A DNA stretch of 64,000 nt. Origin: Portulaca oleracea (Eukaryota > Streptophyta > Magnoliopsida > Caryophyllales > Portulacaceae). Made by a program: the position numbers and the translations under genes. Shown one piece after another: positions 33,850 through 45,876 of this stretch (the stretch's first letter is position 1; the number at the start of each line of letters is the position of its first letter). The stretch spans positions 13,892,537 to 13,956,536 of the forward strand of contig CM055884.1 of assembly GCA_029582165.1 (NCBI GenBank), written 5' to 3'. The notes beneath the pieces are model-generated. The model did not search any database and was not told the origin of the DNA. It worked only from the letters and a program-made list of their open reading frames with translations.

Positions 33850-34152
33850 GAGTCAGTGGTCGTACGTTGAGTCAGTTGGTCATGCATTGAGTCAGTCTGT
33901 CATGCATTGAGTCAGTCTGTTGTGCATTGAGTCAGTCTGTCATGCATTGAGTCAGTCCGTTGTGCATCAAGTCATTCTGTTATGTATCGAGTCAGTTTGT
34001 CATGCATCAAGTCAGTCTGTCATGCATTGAGTCAGTCTGTTGTGCATTGAGTCAGTCTATCATGCATTGAGTCAGTCTGTCGTGCATTGAGTCAGTCTGT
34101 CGAGTTAGTTTGTCATGCATCAAGTCAGTCTGTCATGTATCCAGTCAGTTTA
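33850..34152 (+). repeat. 20-bp tandem array (GTCAGTCTGTCATGCATTGA)n
   Basis: About fifteen units with small differences (GTTGTGC, CATCAA variants) and no spacers. It belongs to the 3' non-coding part of element B. Confidence 0.85.
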
Positions 34153-34869
34153 TTGTAAAGGGTGCCTCTTTCTTCTTTTTTTCCCATTTTTTTTATTGTT
34201 TTTGGTTGTTGAGGCCTTGAGGAAGGGGGTCTCAATTTTTTTTTAAATTTTTTGTATTATTGGGTGCCAAAAGGCTGATATAAATATATAACGCATTACA
34301 GATGCTACAAGAATCTGCAAAAACAGCGCAATAAAGCGACAACAAAAAACAAAGTACACGACATCTAGTGCATTCTTTTTGGGATGATGGTTGGTACGTA
34401 GCATATGCATTTCAACTAGGCCAACCTACTATTTGGCTTGTTTATTGTGTATGGATGGATAATCCCAGTTTTTATGTGCAAAAAATAAAGGGCAATCTAA
34501 GGAAAGAAGAAGAGTTTTTGAATTTAAATAATCTGAACTTTAGGATCGTAAAATTCTCAATAAATTTGTCGATAGTCATGCATAAATGCATGAGTGCATG
34601 AATGCTTGTGTCAAAAACAAAAATTGCATTGTTTGTGTAAGAGTTTAGTAGACTAGTTGCATGCATACCCGCATATCTGAAAATAAAAACAGAGAGAAAG
34701 AAGAAGAAGCAAGGAAGTGCTACATCGTTGCTCCAGAACGCAACACTGGGGGCTGTTCAAGCCCAATCAGACCGGTCGACATGGTTTCCAGTCACTAAGA
34801 GCGAGATTAGAGAAATCTCTAATCACACTCTAGATGACTTCTATCTATTGTCCGAAGCTCGGTCTACCA

Positions 34870-35190
34870 TGGACGCCACAGACACAATCATCCGCCTCGG
34901 GAAAATCCGTTGGGCATCATCAGCATTGGGAAAATCGGATCTGCTTCGGGAAAATCCGTTGGGCATCTTCAACATCGGGAAAATCCGATCCGCCTCGGGA
35001 AAATCCGTTGGGCATCATCAACCTCGGGAGAATCCGTTGGGCATCTTGAACATCGGGAAAATCTGATCCGCCTTGGGAAAATCCGTTGAGCACCATCAAT
35101 CCGCCTCGAGAAGATCTGTTGGCCATCATCAACTGCTTCGTGAAAATCCAATTTGCCTCGGGAAAATCCGTTGGGCATCGTCATCAATCT
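34870..35190 (+). repeat. Tandem array of about 24/48-bp units (GGGAAAATCCGTTGGGCATC)
   Basis: Units alternate CGGGAAAATCCGTTGGGCATC with GGGAAAATCCGATCCGCCTC. About ten half-units. The open frames on both strands here are artefacts of the repeat. Confidence 0.8.
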
Positions 35191-35329
35191 TCCACACAGG
35201 TAATTCTCTTGATAAACCGGATTTTTATGAGTTTTTAGCCGTCTTTTCTATGCTAGTTTTCACCTTTCAAACTCTTTTTCCCAAATTTATAAGTTAGAAT
35301 CATTTACTTCCCTCATTTATAACTAAAGT

Positions 35330-36600
35330 GTGTGAATTTGCTTGTATTTAAGTGTTCTTACCCCTTATAATTAAGGATCGATACTTTTAATGACGATAAG
35401 GAAGAGGGCAAGGAGCAATGAAAGGTGGAAGAATGAAGAAATCAAGAGAAGGCCAACTAGCACAACCCCTAGCACAAGTTTTGCTGAAGAAAAGAGAGAA
35501 AAAGGGTTTGGCACAGGCTGTGCAAATTCAGCACGGGCATTGTTGCCGCCTGGAAATCATTTCTACTGATTTTTCAAGTCAGCACAGGCTGTGCCAAGGT
35601 CAACACAGGGTGTGCTGCTGGCAGTTTCGTTTTTTCTTCATATTAATTCCTAATTCTAGGGTTTCATTTTCATTCTATCTTTCATTTTTTTAGACTTTGA
35701 GAGAGTTTTCTCTCAAGCCTCTCTAGAGGCTTTAGGGTAGTTTCTAGGTTTTAGATTATGCTTTGCAAGATTTTATCGACATCGTTCCGGATTTCACATA
35801 TCAATTCAAGACTAAGTTTCTCTTTCTCTTTCTCTTTATGCTTATTTATGTTCTTATTAGTTTTGTTTCGTTTCTTTAATTGCATCAATATGTTAATTTA
35901 TTGTTAATTTCGAGTTGTTTGGGTTGTGATTGACGTAGTTAATGATGACTTAAGTTGTTTAGGTTTAATCTACCAAATTCATGCTTGTAATGTGAGGTTT
36001 TCTCTTTGCCCGCCACATGTTTGATGAAATGCTCGAGGTTCATTTGTTTTGATTAGGCAATTGATTTATGCTGAGAGGTGAGATCAATTTGCTAGTGTGG
36101 GTAGAGAAAATGGTTGGGGTCTGGCACGAGAGTGTTGAATTCTGACTAGGTATAGGTTGTTAATCCTATAGTTCAATTAGACTAACTCTATGAGAATAGA
36201 CAGTTAGAATATTGAAGCAAGCCTTTGACCCTCGAGAGAGGGCTTTGGTGAGTCACTGGATTAAGTCAGCCTCTGACCCTCAAGAGAGGGCGTTGGCGAG
36301 TCTCTGACCCTCGAGAGAGGGCTTTGATGTTTAATATTTTGCAATCGACTCCTCTTGATTACTTATTTAGAATTGGTATATTAGGCTATTTAGACTTATT
36401 AGTTGTTGAATATCGTTTTTGCAGCCTGAACTTCTTTTATTGTTTTCATAGTTTGTAGTTTTGTTTATCACCACCATTATCTTTGGTTAATCTACCCAGC
36501 TTGAAACACTTGAGTCAGTTTTGAGTGCCACGAACACAACTCCCTGTGGATACGACAACCGTACTCCCAAAAGTACGACAACATCTCTGTATCTCCAACC
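35330..36600 (+). mobile_element. Fragment of another LTR element ('D') inside B
   Basis: The end of this stretch reads GAACACAACTCCCTGTGGATACG, a sequence type found at the 3' end of Athila- and related gypsy LTRs or leaders. Upstream there are three GACCCTC(G/A)AGAGAGGGC words (36227-36332) and palindromic GCACAGGCTGTGC words (35510-35617). No pol sequence and no matching second LTR is seen. Boundaries are estimates. Confidence 0.45.
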
Positions 36601-36639
36601 ATTGTTCAAAATGATCTGACATTCCATTTTGGTTTCTAT

Positions 36640-36915
36640 GCAGGGACCACCTTCATCCAGTTGCCGCATAAAAGGTTGCTGCCCTCCGGTCGCCGCTAAA
36701 AGGGACCACCACCATCGAGCTGCCGCATAAAAGGTTGCTGCCTTCCGGTCGCCGCTAAAAGGGATCACCACCATCCAGCTACCGCATAAAAGGTTGTTGT
36801 CCTCCAACTGTCGCATAAAAGGTTGCTGCCCTGCGGTCGCCGCTAAAAGGGACCACCACCATCCAGCTACCGCATAAAAGGCTGCTATCGTCCGGTTGCC
36901 GCATAAAAGAGCACC
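36640..36915 (+). repeat. Tandem array, unit about 58 bp (CCGCATAAAAGGTTGCTGCC)
   Basis: Four to five units combining 'gaccaccaccatccagctgc', 'cgcataaaaggttgctgcc' and 'ggtcgccgctaaaaggga'. Direct continuation into the next array. Confidence 0.8.
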
Positions 36916-36924
36916 GACGTCTTC

Positions 36925-37230
36925 AGTCGTCCAACGGGTGCCACCTAAAGGCCTCCAACGACATCATCGGCATCATTCGTCCAACGGTTGCCACCTAAAG
37001 GTTTCCGACGACATTATCAACATCTTCAGTCGTCCAACGGTTGCCACCTAAAGGTTTCCGACGACATCATCGACGTATCCAGTCGTCCAACGGTTGCCAC
37101 CTAAAGGCCTCCGACGACACCATCATCAGCATCAGTCGTCCAACGGTTGCCACCTAAAGGTTTCCGACGACATCATCGACATCTCCAGTCGTCTAATGGT
37201 TGCCACCTAAAGGCCTCCGATGACATGAAA
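36925..37230 (+). repeat. Tandem array, unit about 53 bp (CGTCCAACGGTTGCCACCTA)
   Basis: Six units at about 36929, 36979, 37032, 37084, 37137 and 37190, each continuing AAGGTTTCCGACGACATCAT. It lies just upstream of B's polypurine tract and 3' LTR. Confidence 0.85.
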
Positions 37231-37360
37231 GCGACCATCTTCATTCAGGACGCCGTTGAAAGGCATCATCTTCGTAGAGGACCACCGACAGCATCCATCT
37301 CCTGGTCACAGACGTCAAGCAGTCAGCATCTCAGGCTACTTGATTAAAGTGGGGGCTCTC

Positions 37361-37842
37361 TGTAGACACCGGATTTTGTACCGGAACAAGTGTACAAATC
37401 AAGCATAACAAGAAAAGATGCTAGCATGAAAGAAAATCCAATGGGTCTTCCTCAATCAAAAGTTACCGGGCCAACCCACCACAAAAAACCTTCATTTTCC
37501 ACTCTTTCCACATACATATGTCCACCATTTCGAATCCCATTTTTCCCATAAGTCTCTTTAGCCCCATTTCTTTTGATAAGAGTAAAGTACACATCATAAG
37601 CTTTCCAACGCCTTTTGAATTGCCTCAATCGGAATCCGGATGAAAGAGTTATAGTCGTTCGAAGTTGCACTTAGCCAGTTTTAAAACCCATGCGGGTTTT
37701 ATTAATTCCTAGGCCTAGAAATCTGGCCCAGTAAGCAAATCAGGCCCAGGAGAGCAAACAAAACCCGCGGGGGTTTTGTGCCCAGAATGAAGGGCGTCGT
37801 TTTGGCCGGCCACGTCATCAATCCGTGTGGAGGATTTTATAA
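37361..37842 (+). repeat. 3' LTR of element B, first 482 bp
   Basis: Matches 21980-22461 with about 5 percent substitutions. It ends ...GGAGGATTTTATAA at the point where the chromovirus LTR begins. The remaining 1.25 kb of the LTR is missing from the window. Confidence 0.85.
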
Positions 37843-38071
37843 TGTAACACCCCAACACCCTTAACCACAAGATTAACATTAATCATACACTAAACCTGTG
37901 ATTAGCGCAGAGGAACACCTAGGGTGGAGGTATTACCGCCGTCCCCACTCGGGACAAGGCTACAAACCCAAACACACCATTACAGAACACTTAAATCACC
38001 AATTAAACATACAACAAACACTCCAAACTTAGGAATCACCAAAACATGAGAATTAGAAGTTATACAACCAT

Positions 38072-38134
<63 letters not shown>

Positions 38135-41100
38135 CAACCCATTTCCATAGATAAAACGGCCTTCAAAACCATAAAGACCACCGGAGTCGGCCAACAACGA
38201 CACTCCTGACTACCTTGATCGGAAAACTCCTACTTTTGCTTATCCTTGCCTTTACCTTGCGAGCTCGGACCGCCTAAAACAAAACATTAAAACAACGAAA
38301 AGTGAGTGGGGAAACACTCAGTACACAAACACAAACCTCCAACACGTCAAACCGTTCGAAAACGGTTTTAGTGCCGAAATTTAAATTCACTTTGAAAACG
38401 GGGAAAGGGATAAACAAGAATAAAATAACTTGATTCAACAACATAAAAGGTAAAAAAAACATGAGAGGTAATATAGGTACTAAAACATAAGTATTTGGTC
38501 CCTTACGATCGATGCAATGCATCTCACACACGCGCATGCCCAAACCGATCGAAGTTTGGAATGGGTGATCGAGCAACAATGACATCGGCGGTGCGGACAC
38601 TCTGATCAGGAGTATCATACATGAAGAAAAGGGAGCTAGCACCTAAAAGTGACTAGCACAAGAGTACATAAAATGGGACCCTTTAAAATCGTAAAATAAA
38701 CAATTAAGAACAAACTTAAAATAATCATGAAAACATTAAACGATAATAAGGAGCGAAGAGTTGGACAATTCGCGTACCTTGGTTAGTAGAAAGATCTAGC
38801 GACATGCCTCGAACTCGGGACGATTTGGGCGACTTGGAAACTATAATAAGAACATAAGAAAATTGAGAACTTTAATAGCGTCCTTGTAATTACAAGCTAG
38901 GAGTAAAGTAATTAAAACTTGATAACTTAAAAGGGATGAGAAAATAGAAATTTCAGTTTTGGATAAATCGATGATTTGATGACAACTTGGGCTAGGTAAC
39001 TCGGATTTTTACAAACGAGTACTTTTCGGAAAGGGAAAATCACGCCCTACAACTTTGTCAACTGGCCCGAAGGCTAAAAATAAAAGGAAGGGCTCGGAAA
39101 AAGGCCCGGACAGAAGCAGAGCACTTGGAATTAATCATGCGGCTTGGAAATTTAAAGCGAAACTTATGGTGAAACTTGAATAGGATCAAAGAGGCTTATG
39201 ATGTAAAAAGCATCCTTAATAACCAGCTTCGATGAGCCTAGAATTGGAGTCCTTGAAGGCTTAAGAAGAGAAGTTTTTCGGTCATCGAAATCATGAAAGA
39301 ACCGTTGTCAAGCGACGGAAATTAGATAAGGACGTGATTATGAATTTTGGAAAGTTTACGAACCGATGACCGGTGATTTGAAAACATAGAAGGAATGGTC
39401 CTTGGACTTATTTAGACATCGAGGAAACCCATAAACTTGTTAGGAAGTCAAGGTACCACTTAGCCATCCACACCACTTATACGAACTTAAAACCTCATCA
39501 CTTTACCCCATGGTTTGCTAGTATTTCCCATAAACCTTGGGAGGTAATCCCAAACATTAAAATAGCTTAAATCAACTTAGAAAACCTACTCAATCCATCT
39601 TAATCAATGACACAAAGGTCGACATCTCATTAAAGCCTCCTAGGAGATCAAATTGCAACCTTAAAGTTAGAATTAACTATTAAAATTCTGGGCAGCGACT
39701 TTGCTGACGGCCCTACTTCTAAGCCTCATATCTCACTCACCCGATATCGTATGGATGCAAACTTTATGTTTCCGGAAAGCTTGAAGAACGACCTAAAACT
39801 TTTATGTTTATCACTAAAGCCAACAAAGTTTCCAAATGGACGAAAACTTAGCAAGAAGTTACTGATTCAGAAAACGTATATAATTGCACCCTTTCACGGT
39901 TTTGCTCGTATCTCGGGCTACACATATCGGATTCTCGAAATTCCAAAGCCTAGAGTTAAATAATCACTTGAGCTATCATTTTCAGTAAAAATATGGGCAA
40001 AACTCTCTTTTTATATCCTCTGTAAAAATTAGATACTTAGACAAACTTTTTCCTTGCTTGATTGCATTCTAGTGTTTTCTTTGGCCTCTAAGTTGTACTA
40101 AAACATAACCAAAACCCAAATTAACTATTGTCCATGGTCCTTCCAGATTTTAATACTCAAAGATTACCCAAATAAGCTCATGAAATTCACATGTAGCCAT
40201 AGATTACACATGCAACTATAATTAACACTTGAATTAGCCCTTATTCACCAAATTTAAACTAAACTCATATCATCCAAGAACAAAAGACTTAATTAGCATA
40301 CTAACCATTTCAAAACAGTCCTTTAATCACCAAATTACTCATCAAAACCCACATGCAAGCAAGATATCTTATTACTCATCAAGAACTAACAAGAAACACT
40401 TCAAAACTTTACCATATTAACATGCATCAACTTCAAACTCAAACCCTAATTACCCTAACTTAACCACAATATAAACTCATGCTTAGAAATCATAAAGGAG
40501 ATGAAAAACATCAAGAAAACACAAATTAGAAATGAAATTTCATATTAGAACATAAAGAATAGAGTTAGGGTTTGAGAATTACACCACTTGGAGAAGAAAT
40601 TGAAGGAGAAAAACAAGAGGGGAGATGGAAGGGAGCACGGCCACCGCCTGGTGGTCGCCAGTACGGCCGCTGAAATTGGCCGGAGCAGAGGGGGGCACGG
40701 CTGGGCAGAGAAGAGGGAGGAAGAGAGGAGTGGAGAGTGTGATGTTATTGAGATAAAAATCTGAAAATGGAATGCAAGAATAAACCCCCTAGTATATATA
40801 TAAAAGAAAACTACTCCCCTTAAATAATTAACTCTCTAGATGGGAATTTAACTTAGACAATTAGTAATATAGACTAGCTAGGTAAAATAATTGGTATTGA
40901 CTAAATAAAATTTATGAACATACACTTGATAAAATAATTTTAGTAAATGATTGAATAAAATTACTTGAAAATAAATTGGGTAAAATTAACTAGTATTAAA
41001 CCACATAAAATAAATTGGTAGGATAACACTAATAAAATAACTCGGGCGATAGAATGTACTTAGGAAGGTTGGATAATATAAATCGTAACTGAAACGGAAA

Positions 41101-41405
41101 CTAAAATTAATATAACCTTCTTCGGTTACGAACGTAAAATTGAGAACGATAAAATAAATTATATAACTTATTGCAAAAATATTCATAAAATCGTAATAAT
41201 ATTTATAACTTTAAATCCGAGATAACATAAATATCAACCCGTTTAACCCTCGCCTTGCTCGAGACCTGTCGCGCATAAAAGAATGAATAATAATAATAAC
41301 CACTATAATAACGGAAAAGGCGAAAAGAAAAATTTTACCCGTGTACTTTTAATAATTATCGATATTAAGGCCTTAATTAATACGGGTTTAGGGCGGGTCG
41401 TTACA
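37843..41405 (-). repeat. 3' LTR of the chromovirus (3563 bp)
   Basis: Minus strand TGTAACGACCCGCC...GGGTGTTACA. It contains a (TA)n tract at 38075-38133 and a TATATATA word near 40795 that could be its promoter on the minus strand. No second copy is present for comparison. The small open frames in it (for example 38274-38642 and 39751-39963) show no family. Confidence 0.85.
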
Positions 41406-41475
41406 CCCTCTCCCCCCCCTAAAAAGAAGTTTCGTCCCCGAAACTCGCTGCTGGACATGTCGTGAACGAAGTACC

Positions 41476-43056
41476 TTAAAAGAGGTGTGGATAGCTTTTC
41501 TTCATGTCTTCCTCGGTTTCCCACGTGGCTTCCGAGGTATCTTGGTTCGCCCATAGCACTTTGACTAAGGGGATTTCCTTAGAACGAAGTCGCTTGCTCC
41601 TACGATCCAGGATTTGGATGGGTTGTTGCTGAAAAGTGATATTTTCTGACAACAGAGGTGGTTCTTCTTCTAAAACATGCGTCGAATCCGGCACATACTT
41701 CCGCAGTTGTGAGACGTGAAAAACATCGTGTATTTGCCCTAGGTTAGAGGGTAAATCTAAATGATATGCTACCGGATTTATCTTTTGTACAACGGAATAA
41801 GGCCCGATATAGCGTGGGCTCAACTTTCCTCTGACATTGAATCTCCGAATTCCTTTAGTTGGAGAAACTTTAAGAAAAACACGATCTCCAACTTGAAACT
41901 CAAGCGGCTTCCGCCTGCGATTAGCATAACTCTTCTGTCTACTCTGGGCAGTCTTAATATGCTGCCGGATGATTCTGATCTTATCCGTGGTGTCCTGAAT
42001 CAGATCCGGACCTAGGATTAATGCTTCATCCAGTTCTCCCCAACACAATGGGGTCCGACACTTCCTTCCATAAAGTGCTTCAAAAGGAGCCATCTGAATG
42101 GTAGACTGGTAGCTATTATTATAGGAAAACTCTATAAGTGGCAGGAATTGATCCCAATTTCCTTGGAAATCCAATACGCAAGCGCGAAGCATATCCTCTA
42201 CAATTTGATTAACTCTCTCGGTCTGGCCATCACTCTCTGGATGGTAGGAACTACTGAAATTAAGCTTAGTACCGAAAGCTCTTTGTAGCGCACTCCAAAA
42301 TCGTGATTGAAACCTTGTATCTCGATCGGATACTATATCCTTCGGTATTCCGTGCAATCGAACGATCTCGCGGATATAGATGTCTGCCAACTTATCTACC
42401 CTCCATCCTTCATGAATAGGGATAAAATGTGCCGACTTAGTTAGGCGATCCACAATTACCCAAATGGCATTTCTCCTAGAAGCTGTGAGGGGTAATCCCA
42501 TAATAAAATCCATAGAAATTGATTCCCATTTCCACGTGGGAATTTCCAAAGGCCTAAGTTCGCCTGATGGTCGTTGATGTTCTGCTTTGACCTTTTGACA
42601 AGTTAAGCACTTATCTACATAACTAGCTATGTCCTTTTTCATATTAGGCCACCAAAAATGCTCTCTTAAGACTCTATACATTTTCGTGCCTCCTGGATGT
42701 ACAGAGTACGTTGAGTTATGGCCTTCCTCCAAAAGCTTAAGCCTTAAATTTCCCCGGTTAGGTACACATAGCCTATTCTGAAACCTCAAGACCCCATCCT
42801 CGTGAACTAGAAACCCTGGCATTCCTTTAGTAGCGAGGTTATCCACAATTCGCTTGATTTCAGGATCATCCAATTGCTCGGCCTTGATCTCTTCAATGAT
42901 AGATGGTTGAAAGGTTAACGTGGCCAATCTCTTTGCCGTCTCACCCAGCTTTACTATTTCGATGTCTTCCTTATTCAGTTCCTGCAACATCTTTGGATGA
43001 ATATCGAGACGGTTCAAAGTCCCATGCTGGGTCTTCCTGCTTAAGGCATCTGTCAC
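41476..43056 (-). pseudogene. Chromovirus RNase H end, integrase and chromodomain-like tail
   Basis: An open frame of 526 codons. Order: end of RNase H (MTDALSRKTQHG), integrase zinc finger (histidines near residues 112-119, then CLTCQKVK), catalytic core with SMDFIMGLP, SDRDTRF and ESDGQTERVNQI, which supply the D, D and E. Then come the GPYSVV and VFHVSQLRKYVPD segments and a final chromodomain-like stretch (VKVLWANQDTSEATWETEED). The product would join element cDNA to host chromatin in the nucleus. This part is intact, but the frame is cut off from reverse transcriptase by a stop at 43081. Confidence 0.9.
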
Positions 43057-43080
43057 TGAGTTAGCTTTCCCGGGATGGTA

Positions 43081-44593
43081 TTAGATATTCAGATCGTAAT
43101 CTTTGATAAGTTCTAACCATCTCCGCTGCCTTAAATTCAACTCTCTTTGAGTGAAAATGTACTTGAGGCTCTTATGATCCGTGAAGATAGTAGTAGGGAC
43201 TCCATAAAGATAATGCCTCCAAATCTTTAGGGCAAAAACTACTGCCGCTAGCTCTAAGTCGTGCATCGGGTAATTCTTCTCATACGGCTTTAGCTGTCGT
43301 GAAGTATAAGCTATCACTTTATCGTTTTGCGCAAGACGCACTTTTGACCCTTGATGTGACGCATCACTGTACACTACATACTCCTTTCCTTCCTCAGGTA
43401 GGGACAACATTGGGGCAATTGTGAGCTTCTCCTTAAGTGCTTGAAAAGCCTCTTCACACTCATCGGTCCATTCAAACCGGGTCGTCTTCTTGAGGAGATT
43501 GGTTAAGGGGAGAACTATTTTAGAAAAGTTCGGGACGAACCTCCTATAGTATCCGGCCATACCCAAAAAGCTTCGGACTTCTGTAACCGTAGTGGGTCTT
43601 GCCCAATCCTTAACGGCGGATACTTTGCTAGGATCCACTCGGATCCCTTCACTGGTGACTATGTGCCTTAAAAATCCGACTTCCTGGAGCCAAAACTCAC
43701 ACTTTGAAAACTTAGCATATAACCGACGCTCTCTTAGCGTCTGGAGCACCATCCTTAAATGATTTTCATGTTCCTCTCTACTCTTTGAGTACACCAATAT
43801 ATCATCAATGAAAACTACCACAAACTTATCCAGATAAGGCTTGAACACTCGGTTCATCAAATCCATAAACACTGCTGGGGCGTTCGTAAGTCCAAAAGGA
43901 ATTACAGTGAATTCATAGTGCCCATATCTTGTCCTAAAGGCGGTTTTAGAGATGTCCTCATCCTTAACCCTAAGTTGGTGGTATCCTTACCTCAAATCAA
44001 TCTTAGAAAATACTCCTGCTCCTTGGAGTTGGTCAAATAGATCATCAATTCTAGGAAGAGGGTACTTGTTCTTGATCTCGCCTTCGAAATCAATACATTC
44101 GAGAGGTGACTTTGTTCAACTCTCGGTAGTCGATGCATAATCTCAGACTTCCGTCCTTTTTCCGTACGAACAACACTGAAGCTCCCCAGGGCGACGTACT
44201 AGGTCTAATAAAACCTTTGCTTAATAAGTCTTCCAACTTCACCTTTAACTCCTTAAGCTCAGCTGGTGCCATTCGATAGGGCGCCTTAGATATAGGCCGA
44301 GTTCCAGGAACTAGCTCTATTTCGAAGTCAATTTCCCTCTTTGGGGGTAACTCCGTAACTTCCTCAGGGAAAACATCTCGAAACTCTTGCACCACCGAAA
44401 TTTCTTCCATCTTGGGCGAATCCTTAGAATCTTCACTAATCAAACACAGGTAACCCTTGCACCCGTGATTCAGCAACTTTCGAGCCTTTACATATGTTAT
44501 GATAGGACATGGAATTACTCCTAAGTCCCCAATAAAACAAATTTCAACTCCCGAGGCATTCTTAAGGACAACTTTCCCTTCACCACATCGGAT
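43081..44593 (-). pseudogene. Chromovirus reverse transcriptase and RNase H, broken
   Basis: From 44593 downward there is the end of the protease region, then reverse transcriptase with [37 protein letters not shown], the active-site block [14 protein letters not shown] (43872-43081) and RNase H ([11 protein letters not shown] ... [20 protein letters not shown]). Lesions: a short insertion with frameshift near 44090-44115, a stop near 43989, and a stop at the 43081 end just before YHPGKANSVTDAL. Sequence beyond 44593 is missing. Confidence 0.88.
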
Positions 44594-45876
44594 TTGATCA
44601 GCGAAAGCGAAAATAAGAAGATTACTAGGTATCGAGAAAAATAAATGCAAGATTAAAGGGGACACAAAGATTTTTACGTGGAAACCCAAATCGGGAAAAA
44701 ACCACGGGCGGCACAACCTCAAACAAATCCACTATTGGTAGAGATTACAACGAACAATCTCACCCCGAGATCAACAGAAAGAGAGTATAACAACTCACAT
44801 AAACTCTCACAACTTCTCTCACCAATGGGAATACGAAATCTCAGAATATCTGAATACACTAATCCCACAGGAGGTGCCCCCGAAATTGGCCACACAAAAC
44901 AAGGTGGACAAGACTCACTATTTATAGGGAAAACTCCCTATAAACCTACCTTGACTCCCACTCCAATTAGATTTAGAATCTAATAAATTAGGAAACCTAA
45001 CATAATAAGGAAACCTAATTAATATCCTAATACAATAGGAAACAAATAATTGTGGGATCAAGAAACTGAGTGATTTTAGGACACTTTCCTAACAATCTCC
45101 ACCTTGGACTAAAATCAACGAAGGATACAAAATTTCTTCATCGCCAACAAACCTCTAAAAGGTAGAACTGCGATGGGTAGACAACCCACTGAAACGGTCA
45201 CAAACTGGATTCTTCAGAAATCTTCACAACCCCCACATCTGATCTTGCCAACGAATTCTCGATATCCCCAAGCAAAATTTCTGAATGTAGTCTTCTCATA
45301 ACCGAAACCCTTACATGAACCCCAACTCCACGAAATTCGAACAACCATGGCTCTGATACCACTTGTTAGGGTTTTAATTATAAGAGCAGAATTGATCAGC
45401 GGAAGCGAAAATAAGAAGATTACTGGGTATCGAGAAAAATAAATGCAAGATTAAAGGGGACACAAAGATTTTTACGTGGAAACCCAAATCGGGAAAAAAC
45501 CACGGGCGGCACAACCTCAAACAAATCCACTATTGGTAGAGATTACAACGAACAATCTCACCCCGAGATCAACAGAAAGAGAGTATAACAACTCACATAA
45601 ACTCTCACAACTTCTCTCACCAATGGGAATACGAAATCTCAGAATATCTGAATACACTAATCCCACAGGAGGTGCCCCCGAAATTAGCCACACAAAACAA
45701 GGTGGACAAGACTCACTATTTATAGGGAAAACTCCCTATAAACCTACCTTGACTCCCACTCCAATTAGATTTAGAATCTAATAAAATTAGGAAACCTAAT
45801 TAATATCCTAATACAATTAGGAAACAAATAATTGTGGGATCAAGAAACTGAGTGATTTTAGGACACTTTCCTAACA
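44594..45876 (-). mobile_element. TRIM-like miniature LTR retrotransposon (about 1.28 kb)
   Basis: Two near-identical direct repeats (44594-45094, slightly truncated, and 45364-45876, 513 bp, TGTTAG...CTAACA) flank only 269 bp. On the minus strand the inner side of the 5' LTR has TGGTATCAGAGC (complement at 45350-45361), the classic initiator-methionine tRNA primer site, two bases after the LTR. The inner side of the 3' LTR has a polypurine word AAGGTGGAGAT (45095-45105). The interior has no coding capacity. The 101-codon frames in both LTRs are duplicates of LTR sequence, not genes. LTR similarity is very high, so it is recent. Confidence 0.85.

Larger units (their letters stand above)
21980..37842 (+). 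mobile_element. Non-autonomous LTR element B (LARD-like), related to E
   Basis: 5' LTR 21980-23712 and partial 3' LTR 37361-37842 both begin TGTAGACACCG. The 5' LTR is followed by the same primer-binding-like word as E (ATTGGCGACTCCACTGGGG at 23714). A polypurine tract (AAAGTGGGGGC, 37347-37357) precedes the 3' LTR. I find no gag or pol in the 13.6 kb between. Instead there are tandem arrays, MITEs, a TOM2B-like gene copy and a fragment of another LTR element. The 3' LTR is broken at 37842 by the chromovirus, and its remainder is not found in the window. Confidence 0.7.
37843..44593 (-). mobile_element. Tekay/Del-like chromovirus (Ty3/gypsy), 5' half lost
   Basis: Minus strand: reverse transcriptase, RNase H, integrase and a C-terminal chromodomain-like segment (44593 to 41476), polypurine tract (AGGGGGGGAGAGGG, 41406-41420), then a 3' LTR of 3563 bp. 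Gag, protease and the 5' LTR are absent because the sequence ends abruptly at 44593 against a TRIM-like LTR. The long LTR and the chromodomain point to the Tekay/Del lineage. It inserted into B's 3' LTR at TATAA (37838-37842). Confidence 0.85.

Noticed and set aside
33850..34152. Regular 20-bp repeats resembling a CRISPR array
   Set aside because: Units are directly adjacent with no unique spacers, in plant nuclear DNA. It is a simple tandem array of a retroelement.
35418..35693. 91-codon plus frame as a gene
   Set aside because: It covers the palindromic GCACAGGCTGTGC words in an LTR-like fragment and has no recognisable domain.
44678..45781. Two nearly identical 101-codon frames (44678-44983 and 45476-45781) as a duplicated gene
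   Set aside because: They are the same part of the two LTRs of the TRIM-like element, with no family signature.
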